A DNA stretch of 33,827 nucleotides from Fibrobacterota bacterium (GTDB lineage Bacteria > Fibrobacterota > OXYB2-FULL-49-7 > JAEUSG01), in the NCBI GenBank assembly GCA_016788315.1, contig JAEUSG010000561.1, forward strand, positions 1 to 33,827. The letters run 5' to 3'. Positions 1-8,657 of the stretch are shown here, piece by piece (positions within the stretch are counted from its first letter, which is position 1; every line of letters begins with the position of its first letter). The notes under the pieces are model-generated. The model saw only the letters and a program-made list of their open reading frames with translations. It had not been told where the DNA came from and made no database searches. The position numbers and the translations under genes were made by a program.

Positions 1-1
1 T

Positions 2-2110
2 TCAATCAATTTTAGCTGGCTTGGAGTTGCTGGGTTTTTTGATAAGACAAAATTTTCTCTGATAATTCTAAAATCTGCTGACAATAAAAGTTTTATGGCG
101 GTTGATACAATCGAAAATGCGCAAACAAGTATTCAATATGCATATGGGTATAGTCAGCAATGGAATTATCTATATCAAGACAATTCAAGTTCTCGGATGA
201 AAGCATATTATAAGTTCCGTCTTATAGATAAATCGAGTAAAATAGTTGGTGCGGAAAGTAAAGTTTTTACATCTATCACATCTGATATAATGTTTATTAA
301 TAACAACTATATTAAAGATAACGGAGAATATCTGGAATGTACTTATAAGCTCGAAGATGTTAAAGAGCCATATAGGTCTAATTACAAAGGCGAGTGGGTG
401 TTTCTTAAAAGGTCAATAGGCGAGATTGACTACATACCATTTGATACCGTTCTCGAAACAAAAGATAGAAGGGTGTTAACGTATCGCAGGCCAGTAGGAA
501 TATACGACTTCAAGATTGTTAATTACTTTCAAAATAATTTAGTACTAGGTGAATTAAGACTTAATACAACGTCTCAGTATTCTATGGCACCAGTTGTTGT
601 CGCATGTTCTTACTCAGATTCTGGTGTGTCAGTACAACCTATTCTGGAACCGCTATTTAGTAATACTTTTGTCCTACGCCCTTTGACAGTTCTTGTTTGG
701 CGACTAGATAAACAAGGAGGAGGTAAGTCTTATGTTGATAGTACAATTATGAGTGCAAAAATTTATGATAAAGTTCCATACTCAAATAAAGGTGTGTGTT
801 ACTATTATGAAGCAGCTACGCGATTACCGGACGGGACGTTATCTGAAAAAGTACAATCCTTGGATCCTGTTTGCATACCGAAAGCAATGAATTATTACCC
901 TGACGTTAAAATAGTAAAAACTAAAAAAACAATATTAGAGATTGTACATACAAATCAAGCAGAACCATTTAAAACTCAAAGCACATATGACTATTGGGCG
1001 AGTTTAAAAATTACCAGACAACTTGTTGGTGAAGGTAATGTTGAACATGTGGTTTACAATGCTAAGAGCGAATATGGTACGAATTTGCTTTATGATACAG
1101 TAGTTAACGAAGGGCAATACATATATAAAGCATGGTATGAATATAGTGCGATGGATTTGTGTAGTGACACAATGTTTACCTCAATTAATATAAATGGAAG
1201 AGTATCTGCACCAATAATATCTCTTGCGACAACAGAAGAACCTTTTCCAGTCGTTAAATTCAGTAGCATTAATAATATCACAAGTTCATTAGCAATGATT
1301 CGAAATTTCTTTTCTTATACTGATACAGTTATTCGTTCAATAACTGATGAGAGCAATTCCTATAATGTTCCAAAACTAGTTGCATATGACACGATAAGGG
1401 AAATGATAAAAGATAGTTTAATGTACTCATTTGCATTTGTGAGTGACGGGTTGCTAGGAGATCTGTCTTTGCCAGTTGTTTATCACTCTTCGGGAAAACT
1501 AATAGTCCCATCCTTTTCAGTCAGATCATCAGCTGATACCGCAAGTAAAATTGAGGTTTTGGTAAATAATTATTCAGATTCTTTTCGGGTATTCCGTGCT
1601 TTGACAGTCGATGGAGTTTACAGTAAAACTATGACAGCAGCGAATAGGTCAAGTACAGGAAATTTTGTGATTTATGACAGGAATGTTTCTGATTATGAAA
1701 GATATTATTACAAAATTCAATCTGTTTGTGGTAAATTAGAAAGTGAATTGTCACCAGCAATTAGCGTAGAGATTGGTGCAAGACCATTAGGGGCGACAAC
1801 TCTTTCTTTTTCGGGTTATGATAGTGGAGACACAACTTATAATAAGCTTACCTGGACGGCAGTATCTGGTGCAACGTCTTATGAAATTTACAGAGATGGT
1901 ATAATAAGTCAGGTTGTACAAGGAACAGTTCTTACGTATATAGATATTGGTTGCTCGATGAGAGTGGACAGAGATGGTATTTTTGTGCCGGATACTTGCC
2001 TATACAAGGTTAGAGCCAAGAACCAGGAAAGGAACGGTCTTTTTAGTCATGAATACGAAGTTTTCTATAGAGATTTTAGTTATCAACCAATCGTTCGATT
2101 AGTCAAATAA
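2..2110 (+). CDS. Partial large secreted beta-rich protein with C-terminal Fn3 domain (5' end cut by window edge)
   Basis: The reading frame is open from base 2 through the first internal ATG at 95, so the true start lies outside the window. The visible protein has no membrane segment and is rich in Tyr, Ser, Thr and beta-strand-like stretches. It aligns end to end with the next gene: paired motifs include RRVLTYRRPVGIYDF against GKLLTYRRTKGIYEY, YYYEAATRLPDGTLS against YTYEAVTLLPDGKFS, and NGRVSAPI against NGKISAPL. Beyond the point where the neighbour stops it has about 200 extra residues, including a fibronectin type III-like segment (LTWTAVSGATSYEIYR). The two genes are therefore tandem paralogues. 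The neighbour is a lipoprotein, so this one is probably exported too, but its signal peptide is not visible. Function is not recognised; adhesion or surface display is a guess. The base composition is AT-richer than the gcv and fab genes. Confidence 0.8.
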   Translation, partial: SINFSWLGVAGFFDKTKFSLIILKSADNKSFMAVDTIENAQTSIQYAYGYSQQWNYLYQDNSSSRMKAYYKFRLIDKSSKIVGAESKVFTSITSDIMFINNNYIKDNGEYLECTYKLEDVKEPYRSNYKGEWVFLKRSIGEIDYIPFDTVLETKDRRVLTYRRPVGIYDFKIVNYFQNNLVLGELRLNTTSQYSMAPVVVACSYSDSGVSVQPILEPLFSNTFVLRPLTVLVWRLDKQGGGKSYVDSTIMSAKIYDKVPYSNKGVCYYYEAATRLPDGTLSEKVQSLDPVCIPKAMNYYPDVKIVKTKKTILEIVHTNQAEPFKTQSTYDYWASLKITRQLVGEGNVEHVVYNAKSEYGTNLLYDTVVNEGQYIYKAWYEYSAMDLCSDTMFTSININGRVSAPIISLATTEEPFPVVKFSSINNITSSLAMIRNFFSYTDTVIRSITDESNSYNVPKLVAYDTIREMIKDSLMYSFAFVSDGLLGDLSLPVVYHSSGKLIVPSFSVRSSADTASKIEVLVNNYSDSFRVFRALTVDGVYSKTMTAANRSSTGNFVIYDRNVSDYERYYYKIQSVCGKLESELSPAISVEIGARPLGATTLSFSGYDSGDTTYNKLTWTAVSGATSYEIYRDGIISQVVQGTVLTYIDIGCSMRVDRDGIFVPDTCLYKVRAKNQERNGLFSHEYEVFYRDFSYQPIVRLVK

Positions 2111-2126
2111 ATACAAGAGGTTAATT

Positions 2127-4250
2127 ATGCGCGTTGTATTAATTTTTGAATTGCTTATCATTTTTGTACTAGGTTGTTCTAAAGATCAATCTATTCCCAC
2201 AGGATTGTCAACTTCTTATGGTGTTGTAAGAGGTGTTGTATACCAGAATGGAGATCCATGTTGCGGTGTTCATATAACAGCATACCATTTATCAAAGGCA
2301 GGCGTAACTGCAAAAACTGCTGCCGCAGAATTAAATGTTGAGGCAAGTAAAGCTGAATTTAGCATAAGTTTAATGCCTGGTACCTATATGTTAGAGTTCT
2401 ATCTACCTTACAGTATTAACGGGACTGCAATAACCAAACAAAAATATGTAACAATATTAGAGGGTAAAGAAACACATTGTTCAACGGAAATGCTTGCGTC
2501 AATTCAAGAGTTAGCGGTAAGAACAAACGGAGAGATTGTAGAATTAAGATCTCTATACACTACAACATATGGCACGTATAACGTTGAGCTTTTCAGGAAA
2601 AATCCAGATGGAAATTGGGAAAAAACCCAATATGTTGAATTCTTTTATAGATATTATGATACTGTAACTACATCCGGCACGTACACATACTTATTGAGGA
2701 TGGGTTGTAAGCCTGGGCAATGGGTCGATTCGATATTTACGATGGTAAATGTCGAATCATTAATGCCTGTTATAACAACTGGAAATGCGGTTGATTCTGG
2801 AAGCGTCTATCACATTATGGCCGCTCAAAATAATTCAAGCTATGGTGAAGTAGAACTTATCGATAATAATTATTCTCTGATCATTTTACGCTCTTCTGAT
2901 AGCATTATTTTTTTTCCAAGAGATACGGTAGTTTCTTCTATCTCTTCATATAATCGACCGTATCTATTTGAGTATTTTGATACATTAAAATCGCCGAGAC
3001 CTAAAGCATATCGTTTTATCGTTTTGGATAACAAAACCGGACAGGTAGGAAACCTGAGTAAGGTCTTTGGGTTAAAATTGGCCGTAAATTCTGTTTCTTC
3101 TAGTTACAGTATTTCTGACAGTATAGACTTTCTTTTCGTAGCTAGTAACACAACAAATGATGCCGAAAAGCTTTTGAAAACGGGATCAACTTGGGAATGG
3201 CTGAAGAGGGCTAATGACGGGAATGGCTTTGTTGCTTTTGATACCGTAAAGGTGATTTCGACAGGAAAACTGTTAACATATAGAAGAACAAAAGGAATAT
3301 ATGAATATATAGTTAGGCAAATACCCGAAGGTTATCAGTTTGGGAGTACCTGGTTGTCTCTAAACACGACAGACGAGTATGTGTTTAGTCCGAGCATTGA
3401 AACAGCTACTATGGGCAATGGTGTGCAAGTTTCACTAAAACATAACATGAAGAGAACGTACCCATATTTGCTTTGGCGAAATTGTCTTTCAAGTGGTGAA
3501 AAAACCTTTGTTGACACAATACCTTACGGTGTCAATTATCTAGATACTATCCCAAGTCGAAATCGTGGTCAGTATTATACTTATGAAGCGGTCACGCTGT
3601 TACCTGATGGCAAATTTAGTTTCTACGCATATTTGCGTAGCCCTGTTGTTTATCCTTCAAAAATACCTTCTAAACCATCTATAAGTGTTTTTAAGACAAA
3701 TTCTAATTCTGTCAGCTTAAGAAATCAATATACATCCGGATCGGAATTTATGAGTTATCCTTTAAGGTTGCTAATCGAGAAAGTAAATAGTGAAAGTGGT
3801 CAAGGTTTAAAAATATTTGATACCGTTAGAGCAAATTCTTTAGTCTATAGTAATAACATTTTGGAAAAGTGCGTTTTTAAAGCATGGTATGAAATAAAAC
3901 AACTTGGTTTGCGGAGTGATACCTTCACATCTGAAGAGGTAGACTTGAACGGCAAGATATCCGCGCCGTTACTTGTTATCCGAAATGATTCCAAGTTTCC
4001 AGTTATTAATCTTATGTGTAGCGCGTATGATTTCAGTCTGACAAATAATGTAGTAACATTTAGGGAGTATAACGGAAAGAAAGACACTCTTTATAAAGAA
4101 TATAGAATGCAAGGTTCTTCTGTATGGTCAATTTGTGATACGGTTAAGAACATAAGTGCAGACACAATAACGTACAGCTGTGCTTTTAGAAGTTTATCAG
4201 GAAATACTTTTGGAGATTTGTCAAACCCAGTTAAGGTAGTTGTGCCATAG
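2127..4250 (+). CDS. Secreted lipoprotein, tandem paralogue of the upstream gene, with carboxypeptidase-regulatory-like N-terminus
   Basis: This 707-residue protein starts with a lipoprotein signal peptide; the lipobox VLGC puts the lipidated Cys at residue 17. Residues about 30-110 (GVVRGVVYQNGDPCCGVHI, then a PGTYMLEFYLP strand) look like a carboxypeptidase-regulatory/CarboxypepD_reg beta-sandwich, a domain common in secreted proteins. The rest matches the upstream paralogue and ends at GDLSNPVKVVVP, where the paralogue continues into Fn3-like sequence, so this copy lacks the C-terminal domain. A Shine-Dalgarno-like AGAGGT lies 6 bases before the ATG, and the 16-base gap to the previous stop suggests one operon. 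A metzincin lipoprotein follows. No catalytic motif is visible, so the function is unknown. Confidence 0.85.
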   Translation: MRVVLIFELLIIFVLGCSKDQSIPTGLSTSYGVVRGVVYQNGDPCCGVHITAYHLSKAGVTAKTAAAELNVEASKAEFSISLMPGTYMLEFYLPYSINGTAITKQKYVTILEGKETHCSTEMLASIQELAVRTNGEIVELRSLYTTTYGTYNVELFRKNPDGNWEKTQYVEFFYRYYDTVTTSGTYTYLLRMGCKPGQWVDSIFTMVNVESLMPVITTGNAVDSGSVYHIMAAQNNSSYGEVELIDNNYSLIILRSSDSIIFFPRDTVVSSISSYNRPYLFEYFDTLKSPRPKAYRFIVLDNKTGQVGNLSKVFGLKLAVNSVSSSYSISDSIDFLFVASNTTNDAEKLLKTGSTWEWLKRANDGNGFVAFDTVKVISTGKLLTYRRTKGIYEYIVRQIPEGYQFGSTWLSLNTTDEYVFSPSIETATMGNGVQVSLKHNMKRTYPYLLWRNCLSSGEKTFVDTIPYGVNYLDTIPSRNRGQYYTYEAVTLLPDGKFSFYAYLRSPVVYPSKIPSKPSISVFKTNSNSVSLRNQYTSGSEFMSYPLRLLIEKVNSESGQGLKIFDTVRANSLVYSNNILEKCVFKAWYEIKQLGLRSDTFTSEEVDLNGKISAPLLVIRNDSKFPVINLMCSAYDFSLTNNVVTFREYNGKKDTLYKEYRMQGSSVWSICDTVKNISADTITYSCAFRSLSGNTFGDLSNPVKVVVP

Positions 4251-4276
4251 TATTCAATATTGCTAAAGGTATAATA

Positions 4277-5443
4277 TTGAGAAAAATAGTCTTAGCGACA
4301 ATATTCTTGTGCTTATTCGGATGCACATCAACGCAGCAAGCAAAACCCCAAACTTCAACACCATTTCGTTGCAGAGTGGTAGTAGACAAATCATTCTATG
4401 AAACGACAGGCAGTTGGAAAAACAACATTCATACACTAATGAATCGTCTCAGCTCAGATTTTGAAGATTTCTACAACATTTCAATACTAGTTGACACAAT
4501 AATCCCATTTGATGTTAATAAAGTGGCATTTAGTGATAAGTCTGCTATGGAATGTATTTACGAAACGCTATATAAAGGAACAGAGGACTTTACTGTGTAT
4601 TTTTCTAGAGGCTATATACATTCATCATATGAGGTAATAGGAATTACCAGACCTGACATCGGCTTTGTTGCTGCGATGCAGATGGATGATGTCAATATTG
4701 ATATGCAATTTCAGTACTTGTATAATACGCTTCTGCATGAAATGTGTCATTTGTTCGGTGCTGTTCATGTTTACGGAAGCGAAAAAAGTAATTTTTTAAT
4801 GGAGACAACAATAAGAGATAATGTGACAAAATTTGGTAAAGAACTTGTCATGAAAGAGCCTGAAATGGATCGTGGAAACAGATCAATAATTATGGGGATG
4901 TCAAAAAGACCATTTACAAAAAAGGATTGGACTTCTGAAAAATGGAGCAAGATTGAAAGTTTATACCTGAAACAAATGAAATTGTATAACAACTCCAGAA
5001 TAGATGAAACAGGAAGGCTTGTGGACTTCTATCAAGATCATTTTATCCCTTCGGCTGTATATGAGATGTTGCGCATTTGGGCCAGTGTATGTGGAAACGA
5101 CAGTGCAGCAGGATACTATATTGACAAACGTATAGAGTACGCTAAAGAGCTGTGCAATTCATGTAATGTTGGCACTTTGGGCGGCAGATCAAAGTTAATG
5201 TGTCTTCCATATTATGGCGTGAATTCAATTGAGCTCGTAAAGTTGGGTAAAATTTACGGAAGGTATTACAAAGCAATATCTTTCCTGCAGTCAGGAAAGA
5301 TCAATGAGGCAGATCAGGAAATCAGAGATATGTTAACTGAAGGTAAAGATTATCCCTCTGTTAATTGGAAAATGATTGAGAGCCAATATAACTGGGAGCG
5401 CAACAACCTTTGGCTAGTTAATCCTGAAATACTATTAAAATAG
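4277..5443 (+). CDS. Lipoprotein zinc metalloprotease of metzincin type
   Basis: This 388-residue protein begins at TTG (4277) preceded by AAAGGT at a suitable distance; no ATG fits the signal peptide, so the TTG start is preferred. The signal peptide ends in LFGC with Cys16 as the lipidation site. HEMCHLFGAVH at residues 154-164 is a full HExxHxxGxxH zinc motif: His154, His158 and His164 would bind zinc and Glu155 would act as the general base. FLMET follows 11 residues after the third His, and Met175 is a plausible Met-turn. The C-terminal half (about 220-388) is helical, perhaps TPR-like. Metzincins cleave extracellular proteins; the substrate is unknown. The position 26 bases after the tandem lipoproteins suggests one operon, and processing of those large proteins would be a natural but unproven role. 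It also shares their AT-rich composition. Confidence 0.85.
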   Translation: MRKIVLATIFLCLFGCTSTQQAKPQTSTPFRCRVVVDKSFYETTGSWKNNIHTLMNRLSSDFEDFYNISILVDTIIPFDVNKVAFSDKSAMECIYETLYKGTEDFTVYFSRGYIHSSYEVIGITRPDIGFVAAMQMDDVNIDMQFQYLYNTLLHEMCHLFGAVHVYGSEKSNFLMETTIRDNVTKFGKELVMKEPEMDRGNRSIIMGMSKRPFTKKDWTSEKWSKIESLYLKQMKLYNNSRIDETGRLVDFYQDHFIPSAVYEMLRIWASVCGNDSAAGYYIDKRIEYAKELCNSCNVGTLGGRSKLMCLPYYGVNSIELVKLGKIYGRYYKAISFLQSGKINEADQEIRDMLTEGKDYPSVNWKMIESQYNWERNNLWLVNPEILLK

Positions 5444-5461
5444 AAGGTACCACGTTATTAA

Positions 5462-6085
5462 TTATTGGTGAGTCGGCCGGATTTTAATAGCCTTCTCAAT
5501 GTCCCTCAAAACACTTGGAATTGCAAAGTCAGAAGCCAAAACAAACAGCCAATGCGGCACATAATATTCCGGCTGTAGCGTTGAAATATAGGAAAGTCGA
5601 GTCTGTGTTGAAGATAGTTTTTTGAACTTAAATCTCAAATAAAACGCATTTCCTCTTGCGACAAAAAAGCCTTTATGCTGCTCTTTCCATACATTAATAA
5701 GAGCAGGTGAGTCATCACCACGGAAAACGAGATAGAAATTTTTATTTGAATCAACAACCATGGAGTCAAGTTTCAGCAGCGCCCATCCGCGAGCAATGCC
5801 GATTTTTGCTTCAAAATCATAAAGTTCTTTGCCGGGTATCTTTTTAAAAACTCTTATAATACCAATAGATTTGGTGATATAATCAAAATCCTGCATCGCC
5901 GTAACCACATCTTCAAACGGTAATTCTACTGTAAGAAAGGTTGAGCCCAGATATGTTGCTGGAGCAGTAGGCAGTACAGTACAATAAGTGATCTTTTTCT
6001 CAGGAAGAGAGAAAAGGCTGTCTATGTTATTATAAGCAAACAGCTTAAGCGACAAAATCAGTAGAACAGTGACTGTATATTTCAT
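5462..6085 (-). CDS. Secreted START/SRPBCC-like protein
   Basis: The protein has 207 residues and an N-terminal signal peptide (MKYTVTVLLILSLKLFAY) without a lipobox, so it is probably periplasmic. The remainder resembles START/polyketide-cyclase-like lipid-binding folds: an early strand with VELPFEDVVTAMQDFD, a central antiparallel sheet, and a C-terminal stretch YVPHWLFVLASDFAIPSVL followed by a long helix (LRDIEKAIK), typical of the closing helix of this fold. It converges with the metzincin gene, with 18 bases between the two stops. No strong Shine-Dalgarno sequence precedes the ATG. The ligand is unknown. The fold call rests on pattern only. Confidence 0.65.
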   Translation of the reverse strand: MKYTVTVLLILSLKLFAYNNIDSLFSLPEKKITYCTVLPTAPATYLGSTFLTVELPFEDVVTAMQDFDYITKSIGIIRVFKKIPGKELYDFEAKIGIARGWALLKLDSMVVDSNKNFYLVFRGDDSPALINVWKEQHKGFFVARGNAFYLRFKFKKLSSTQTRLSYISTLQPEYYVPHWLFVLASDFAIPSVLRDIEKAIKIRPTHQ

Positions 6086-6121
6086 GGTTTTTTGAGAAAA
6101 TATAGTTCAAAATTAACTGGA

Positions 6122-6145
6122 GCGGGGCACCTGTGTGTGCCCCGC
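6122..6145. repeat. Inverted repeat (9-bp perfect stem, 6-base loop)
   Basis: GCGGGGCAC pairs with GTGCCCCGC around the loop CTGTGT, between the divergent starts of the START-like gene and the membrane/coiled-coil gene. No T-run follows on either strand, so it is not a convincing intrinsic terminator. Its GGCACCTGT core recurs at 23111 and, in reverse complement, at 27655, so it may belong to a small dispersed palindromic repeat family. Confidence 0.55.
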
Positions 6146-6249
6146 CCAACTATTCAGCTGCTTTATTGATCGGGTCAACCCTGCAATAAATTATATTACC
6201 ACACTCTATTAATTTGATGTAATAAACATAAAAGAGGAGATCTTTAAAT

Positions 6250-6900
6250 ATGGAACTTCAGGTCTATTGCATTCTGATCATGTTTGCAGTTGCAGCTTCG
6301 GCTTTTGCAACAGCAATCAATTCACGCGGTGTAGTCCGCATGGCGCTTTCATACGTTCTTGCAACACTCATCCTTATTTTCGCAGTCTTTACAGCTGTCC
6401 GTTATTCGCAGGACTCTGCAATTGCACAGATGGAGATTGAGCGCGTTAAAATGGAAGAGCAGATAAAGAAGGCTGAAGAGGAGACTCGCGCCGAAATTGC
6501 AAAAAAGATTGCAGATTCCATTGCTGCAGCAGCTGCAGTTGCTGAACCTGTTAAAGAGGCGGGCGCATATAGTCCTCTTGCTCAGGAAGGAATATCCATT
6601 AGTAATGCACTTCTTGCAGTAAATGTTGCTGATGAATCCAAGGATTATGATGCTCTTGTTGCCGAAGCAAAGGCTCTTCAGGGCAGAGCGGCTGGACTCA
6701 AGCGCAAATTTGACGGAATGCCAAAGGATGAGGATCCGGCCCGTGTTCAGATTGATAAAGGTATAAGATTCCTCAATGTTTCTGCAAATACACTTACACT
6801 TTATTACCGGGCAGAAAACGAATCCGAAGAGACAGAACGACTGAATGTATATAAACAGAACGCCAATGCCGCTAAATCAGCATTTGCATCAGTTCAATAA
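6250..6900 (+). CDS. Membrane protein with two N-terminal helices and a coiled coil; function unknown
   Basis: The 216-residue protein has two hydrophobic segments at about residues 4-24 and 30-48, then a charged, Glu/Lys/Ala-rich stretch at about 53-95 that reads as a coiled coil, an Ala/Val linker, and a helical C-terminal half (about 100-216). An AGAGGAGA Shine-Dalgarno sequence precedes the ATG. The gene lies 18 bases upstream of gcvH on the same strand, so it may be cotranscribed with the glycine cleavage genes, but nothing in the protein points to that pathway. I do not recognise the family. The short loop between the helices and the predicted large soluble tail suggest a membrane-anchored scaffold; this is a guess. 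Confidence 0.75.
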   Translation: MELQVYCILIMFAVAASAFATAINSRGVVRMALSYVLATLILIFAVFTAVRYSQDSAIAQMEIERVKMEEQIKKAEEETRAEIAKKIADSIAAAAAVAEPVKEAGAYSPLAQEGISISNALLAVNVADESKDYDALVAEAKALQGRAAGLKRKFDGMPKDEDPARVQIDKGIRFLNVSANTLTLYYRAENESEETERLNVYKQNANAAKSAFASVQ

Positions 6901-6918
6901 TTATTAGGGAGGTATAAA

Positions 6919-7296
6919 ATGAGCCAGGTTCAAGCAGATCTTCTTTACACAAAAGAGCATGAGTGGGCAAAAGTCAGCGGCAACACAGCAACGATTGGAA
7001 TTACCGATTATGCTCAGCACGAACTGGGTGACATTGTTTTTGTCGACCTTCCTCAGGTTGGCAAAGTTGTAAAGCAGGGCGACTCTTTCGGCGAAATTGA
7101 AGCTGTAAAAACAGTTGCTGCTCTGTATGCACCTCTTTCCGGAAAAATTGTTGAAGTTAACAGCGCACTTGCCGAAGCAGCTGATGGTATCAATAAAGAT
7201 CCTTACGGTAACGGCTGGATTGTAAAAATAGAGCTTTCAAACGCTTCAGAGACAAGCGGTCTTCTGAATGCAGATGCTTATAAAGGTCTGATTTAA
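6919..7296 (+). CDS. gcvH: Glycine cleavage system H protein
   Basis: GcvH is the small lipoyl-carrying shuttle of the glycine cleavage complex. It takes the aminomethyl group from the P protein and passes it to T and L. The 125-residue length is normal for the family. The N-terminal YTKEHEWAKV, the middle GDIVFVDLPQVG, and the lipoylation loop GEIEAVKTVAALYAPLSG are all present; Lys64 is the expected lipoyl attachment site. The DPYGNGWIVKIEL motif near the end is also typical. A strong AGGGAGGT ribosome binding site precedes the ATG. The stop is 4 bases before the start of gcvPA, so H and P subunits are probably made from one message. Confidence 0.97.
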   Translation: MSQVQADLLYTKEHEWAKVSGNTATIGITDYAQHELGDIVFVDLPQVGKVVKQGDSFGEIEAVKTVAALYAPLSGKIVEVNSALAEAADGINKDPYGNGWIVKIELSNASETSGLLNADAYKGLI

Positions 7297-7300
7297 TTCC

Positions 7301-8644
7301 ATGGGCGGTTTTGTAGCTCCCGGAGTTGCAGAGAAGGAGGCCCTTCTCGCCGCGACCGGATCGGCAGATTTCAGCGAACTTGTAGGAAAAGGCATTCCAG
7401 GCGAAGTATGCTGCAGCAGGCCTCTTAACCTTCCAAAAGGAAAGAGTGAATACGAAGTTCTTAAAGAACTTACCGCTCTTTCAGATAAAAACGCATCAGC
7501 CGATAAATGGAACAGTTTCTGCGGAGCGGGAATGTATGACCATTTCGTTCCCAGCGCAACAGGTGCCATCGTTTCACGAAGTGAATTTCTTACGGCTTAT
7601 ACTCCCTATCAGGCTGAAGTCAGTCAGGGAACACTTCAGTGCATCTATGAATATCAGAGCATGATCTGCGAATTGACAGGAATGGAAGTGTCGAACGCTT
7701 CCATGTACGACGGTGCTACCGCCCTTGCCGAAGGCGCCATCATGGCTCATTCGGTTCAGAAAAAAGGGTCGCAGTTCATAATTCCTGCTTCACTTAATCC
7801 AATTTACAAACAGGTTCTTAAAACATATCTACACGGACTCAATCTTAAACTTGTTGAAGTTCCATCCTCCGCTTCCGGTGCAGTAGACCTTGCTGAACTA
7901 AAGAAGCTTCTGAACGATGAAGTTTTCGGAGTAGCGGTTCAGACTCCGAACTTTTTCGGCGTTGTTGAGGATATTGCCGCTGTAGCAGAACTTAAAAAGA
8001 GCTCACCGTTTGTACTTGTTGTTATGCCGAACCTTCTAAGCCTTGCGGTGCTCGAAGCGCCGGGTAAAGTCGGTGCAGACATTGTTGTCGGCGAAGGTCA
8101 GCTGTTTTCGGGCGGTTTAAGCTTCGGCGGGCCGCTTCTTGGATTCATGGCAACACACACAGCCAACATTCGTCAGATGCCGGGCAGAATATGCGGCAAA
8201 ACAGTTGACAAATCGGGCAAGCGCGGATTCGTTCTTACAGCACAGACACGCGAGCAGCATATCAGACGCGAAAAAGCTACTTCAAACATCTGCAGCAACG
8301 AAGGACTTCTTGCCCTTTCTGCTACAATCTCTCTTTCTTTAATCGGAAAAGAGGGGCTTGTAAAAATGGCAAATCTTAATATTGCTAAAACACAGTATGC
8401 ATTTTCCGCTCTTTCAAAAAAGAGCACAGTTTCGATACCTTTCTCCGGTGCGGTATTCAATGAATTTGCTGTAGACCTTAAAAAGGGCACTGCTGCTGAA
8501 TTTATTGCGAAAGCCAAAGCAAAAGGCATACTGCCTGGCGTTGATGTATCAAAACTGGGTGCTAAAGAAAAGAACAGGCTTCTCCTTGCTTTTACGGAAA
8601 AGAAGAGCAAAGAGGAGATTGATGCGCTGCTTGAACTTTTTTAA
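7301..8644 (+). CDS. gcvPA: Glycine dehydrogenase (decarboxylating), subunit 1
   Basis: GcvPA is the N-terminal half of the split P protein, the PLP enzyme that decarboxylates glycine and loads the aminomethyl group on GcvH. The 447-residue length matches the family. Recognisable stretches include FCGAGMYDHFVPSA, TAYTPYQAEVSQGTLQ, ASMYDGATALAEG and GRICGKTVD. The ATG at 7301 is the first start after an in-frame TGA at 7289, and its N-terminus lines up with the usual family start. No good Shine-Dalgarno sequence is seen directly upstream apart from AAAGGT inside gcvH, consistent with coupled translation from that gene. Subunit 2 follows after 13 bases. Confidence 0.96.
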   Translation: MGGFVAPGVAEKEALLAATGSADFSELVGKGIPGEVCCSRPLNLPKGKSEYEVLKELTALSDKNASADKWNSFCGAGMYDHFVPSATGAIVSRSEFLTAYTPYQAEVSQGTLQCIYEYQSMICELTGMEVSNASMYDGATALAEGAIMAHSVQKKGSQFIIPASLNPIYKQVLKTYLHGLNLKLVEVPSSASGAVDLAELKKLLNDEVFGVAVQTPNFFGVVEDIAAVAELKKSSPFVLVVMPNLLSLAVLEAPGKVGADIVVGEGQLFSGGLSFGGPLLGFMATHTANIRQMPGRICGKTVDKSGKRGFVLTAQTREQHIRREKATSNICSNEGLLALSATISLSLIGKEGLVKMANLNIAKTQYAFSALSKKSTVSIPFSGAVFNEFAVDLKKGTAAEFIAKAKAKGILPGVDVSKLGAKEKNRLLLAFTEKKSKEEIDALLELF

Positions 8645-8657
8645 ATGAGTAATACAA

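Noticed and set aside
5178-5195. TGGCAC sequence inside the metzincin gene as a sigma-54 promoter
   Set aside because: No TTGC follows at the required spacing.
6122-6145. Hairpin as intrinsic terminator
   Set aside because: No T-run follows the stem on either strand, and it lies between two divergent gene starts, where a terminator is not expected.
8173-8610. 145-codon minus-strand frame inside gcvPA
   Set aside because: It is the longest of the shadow frames but has low-complexity, non-protein-like composition and overlaps a clearly coding gene.
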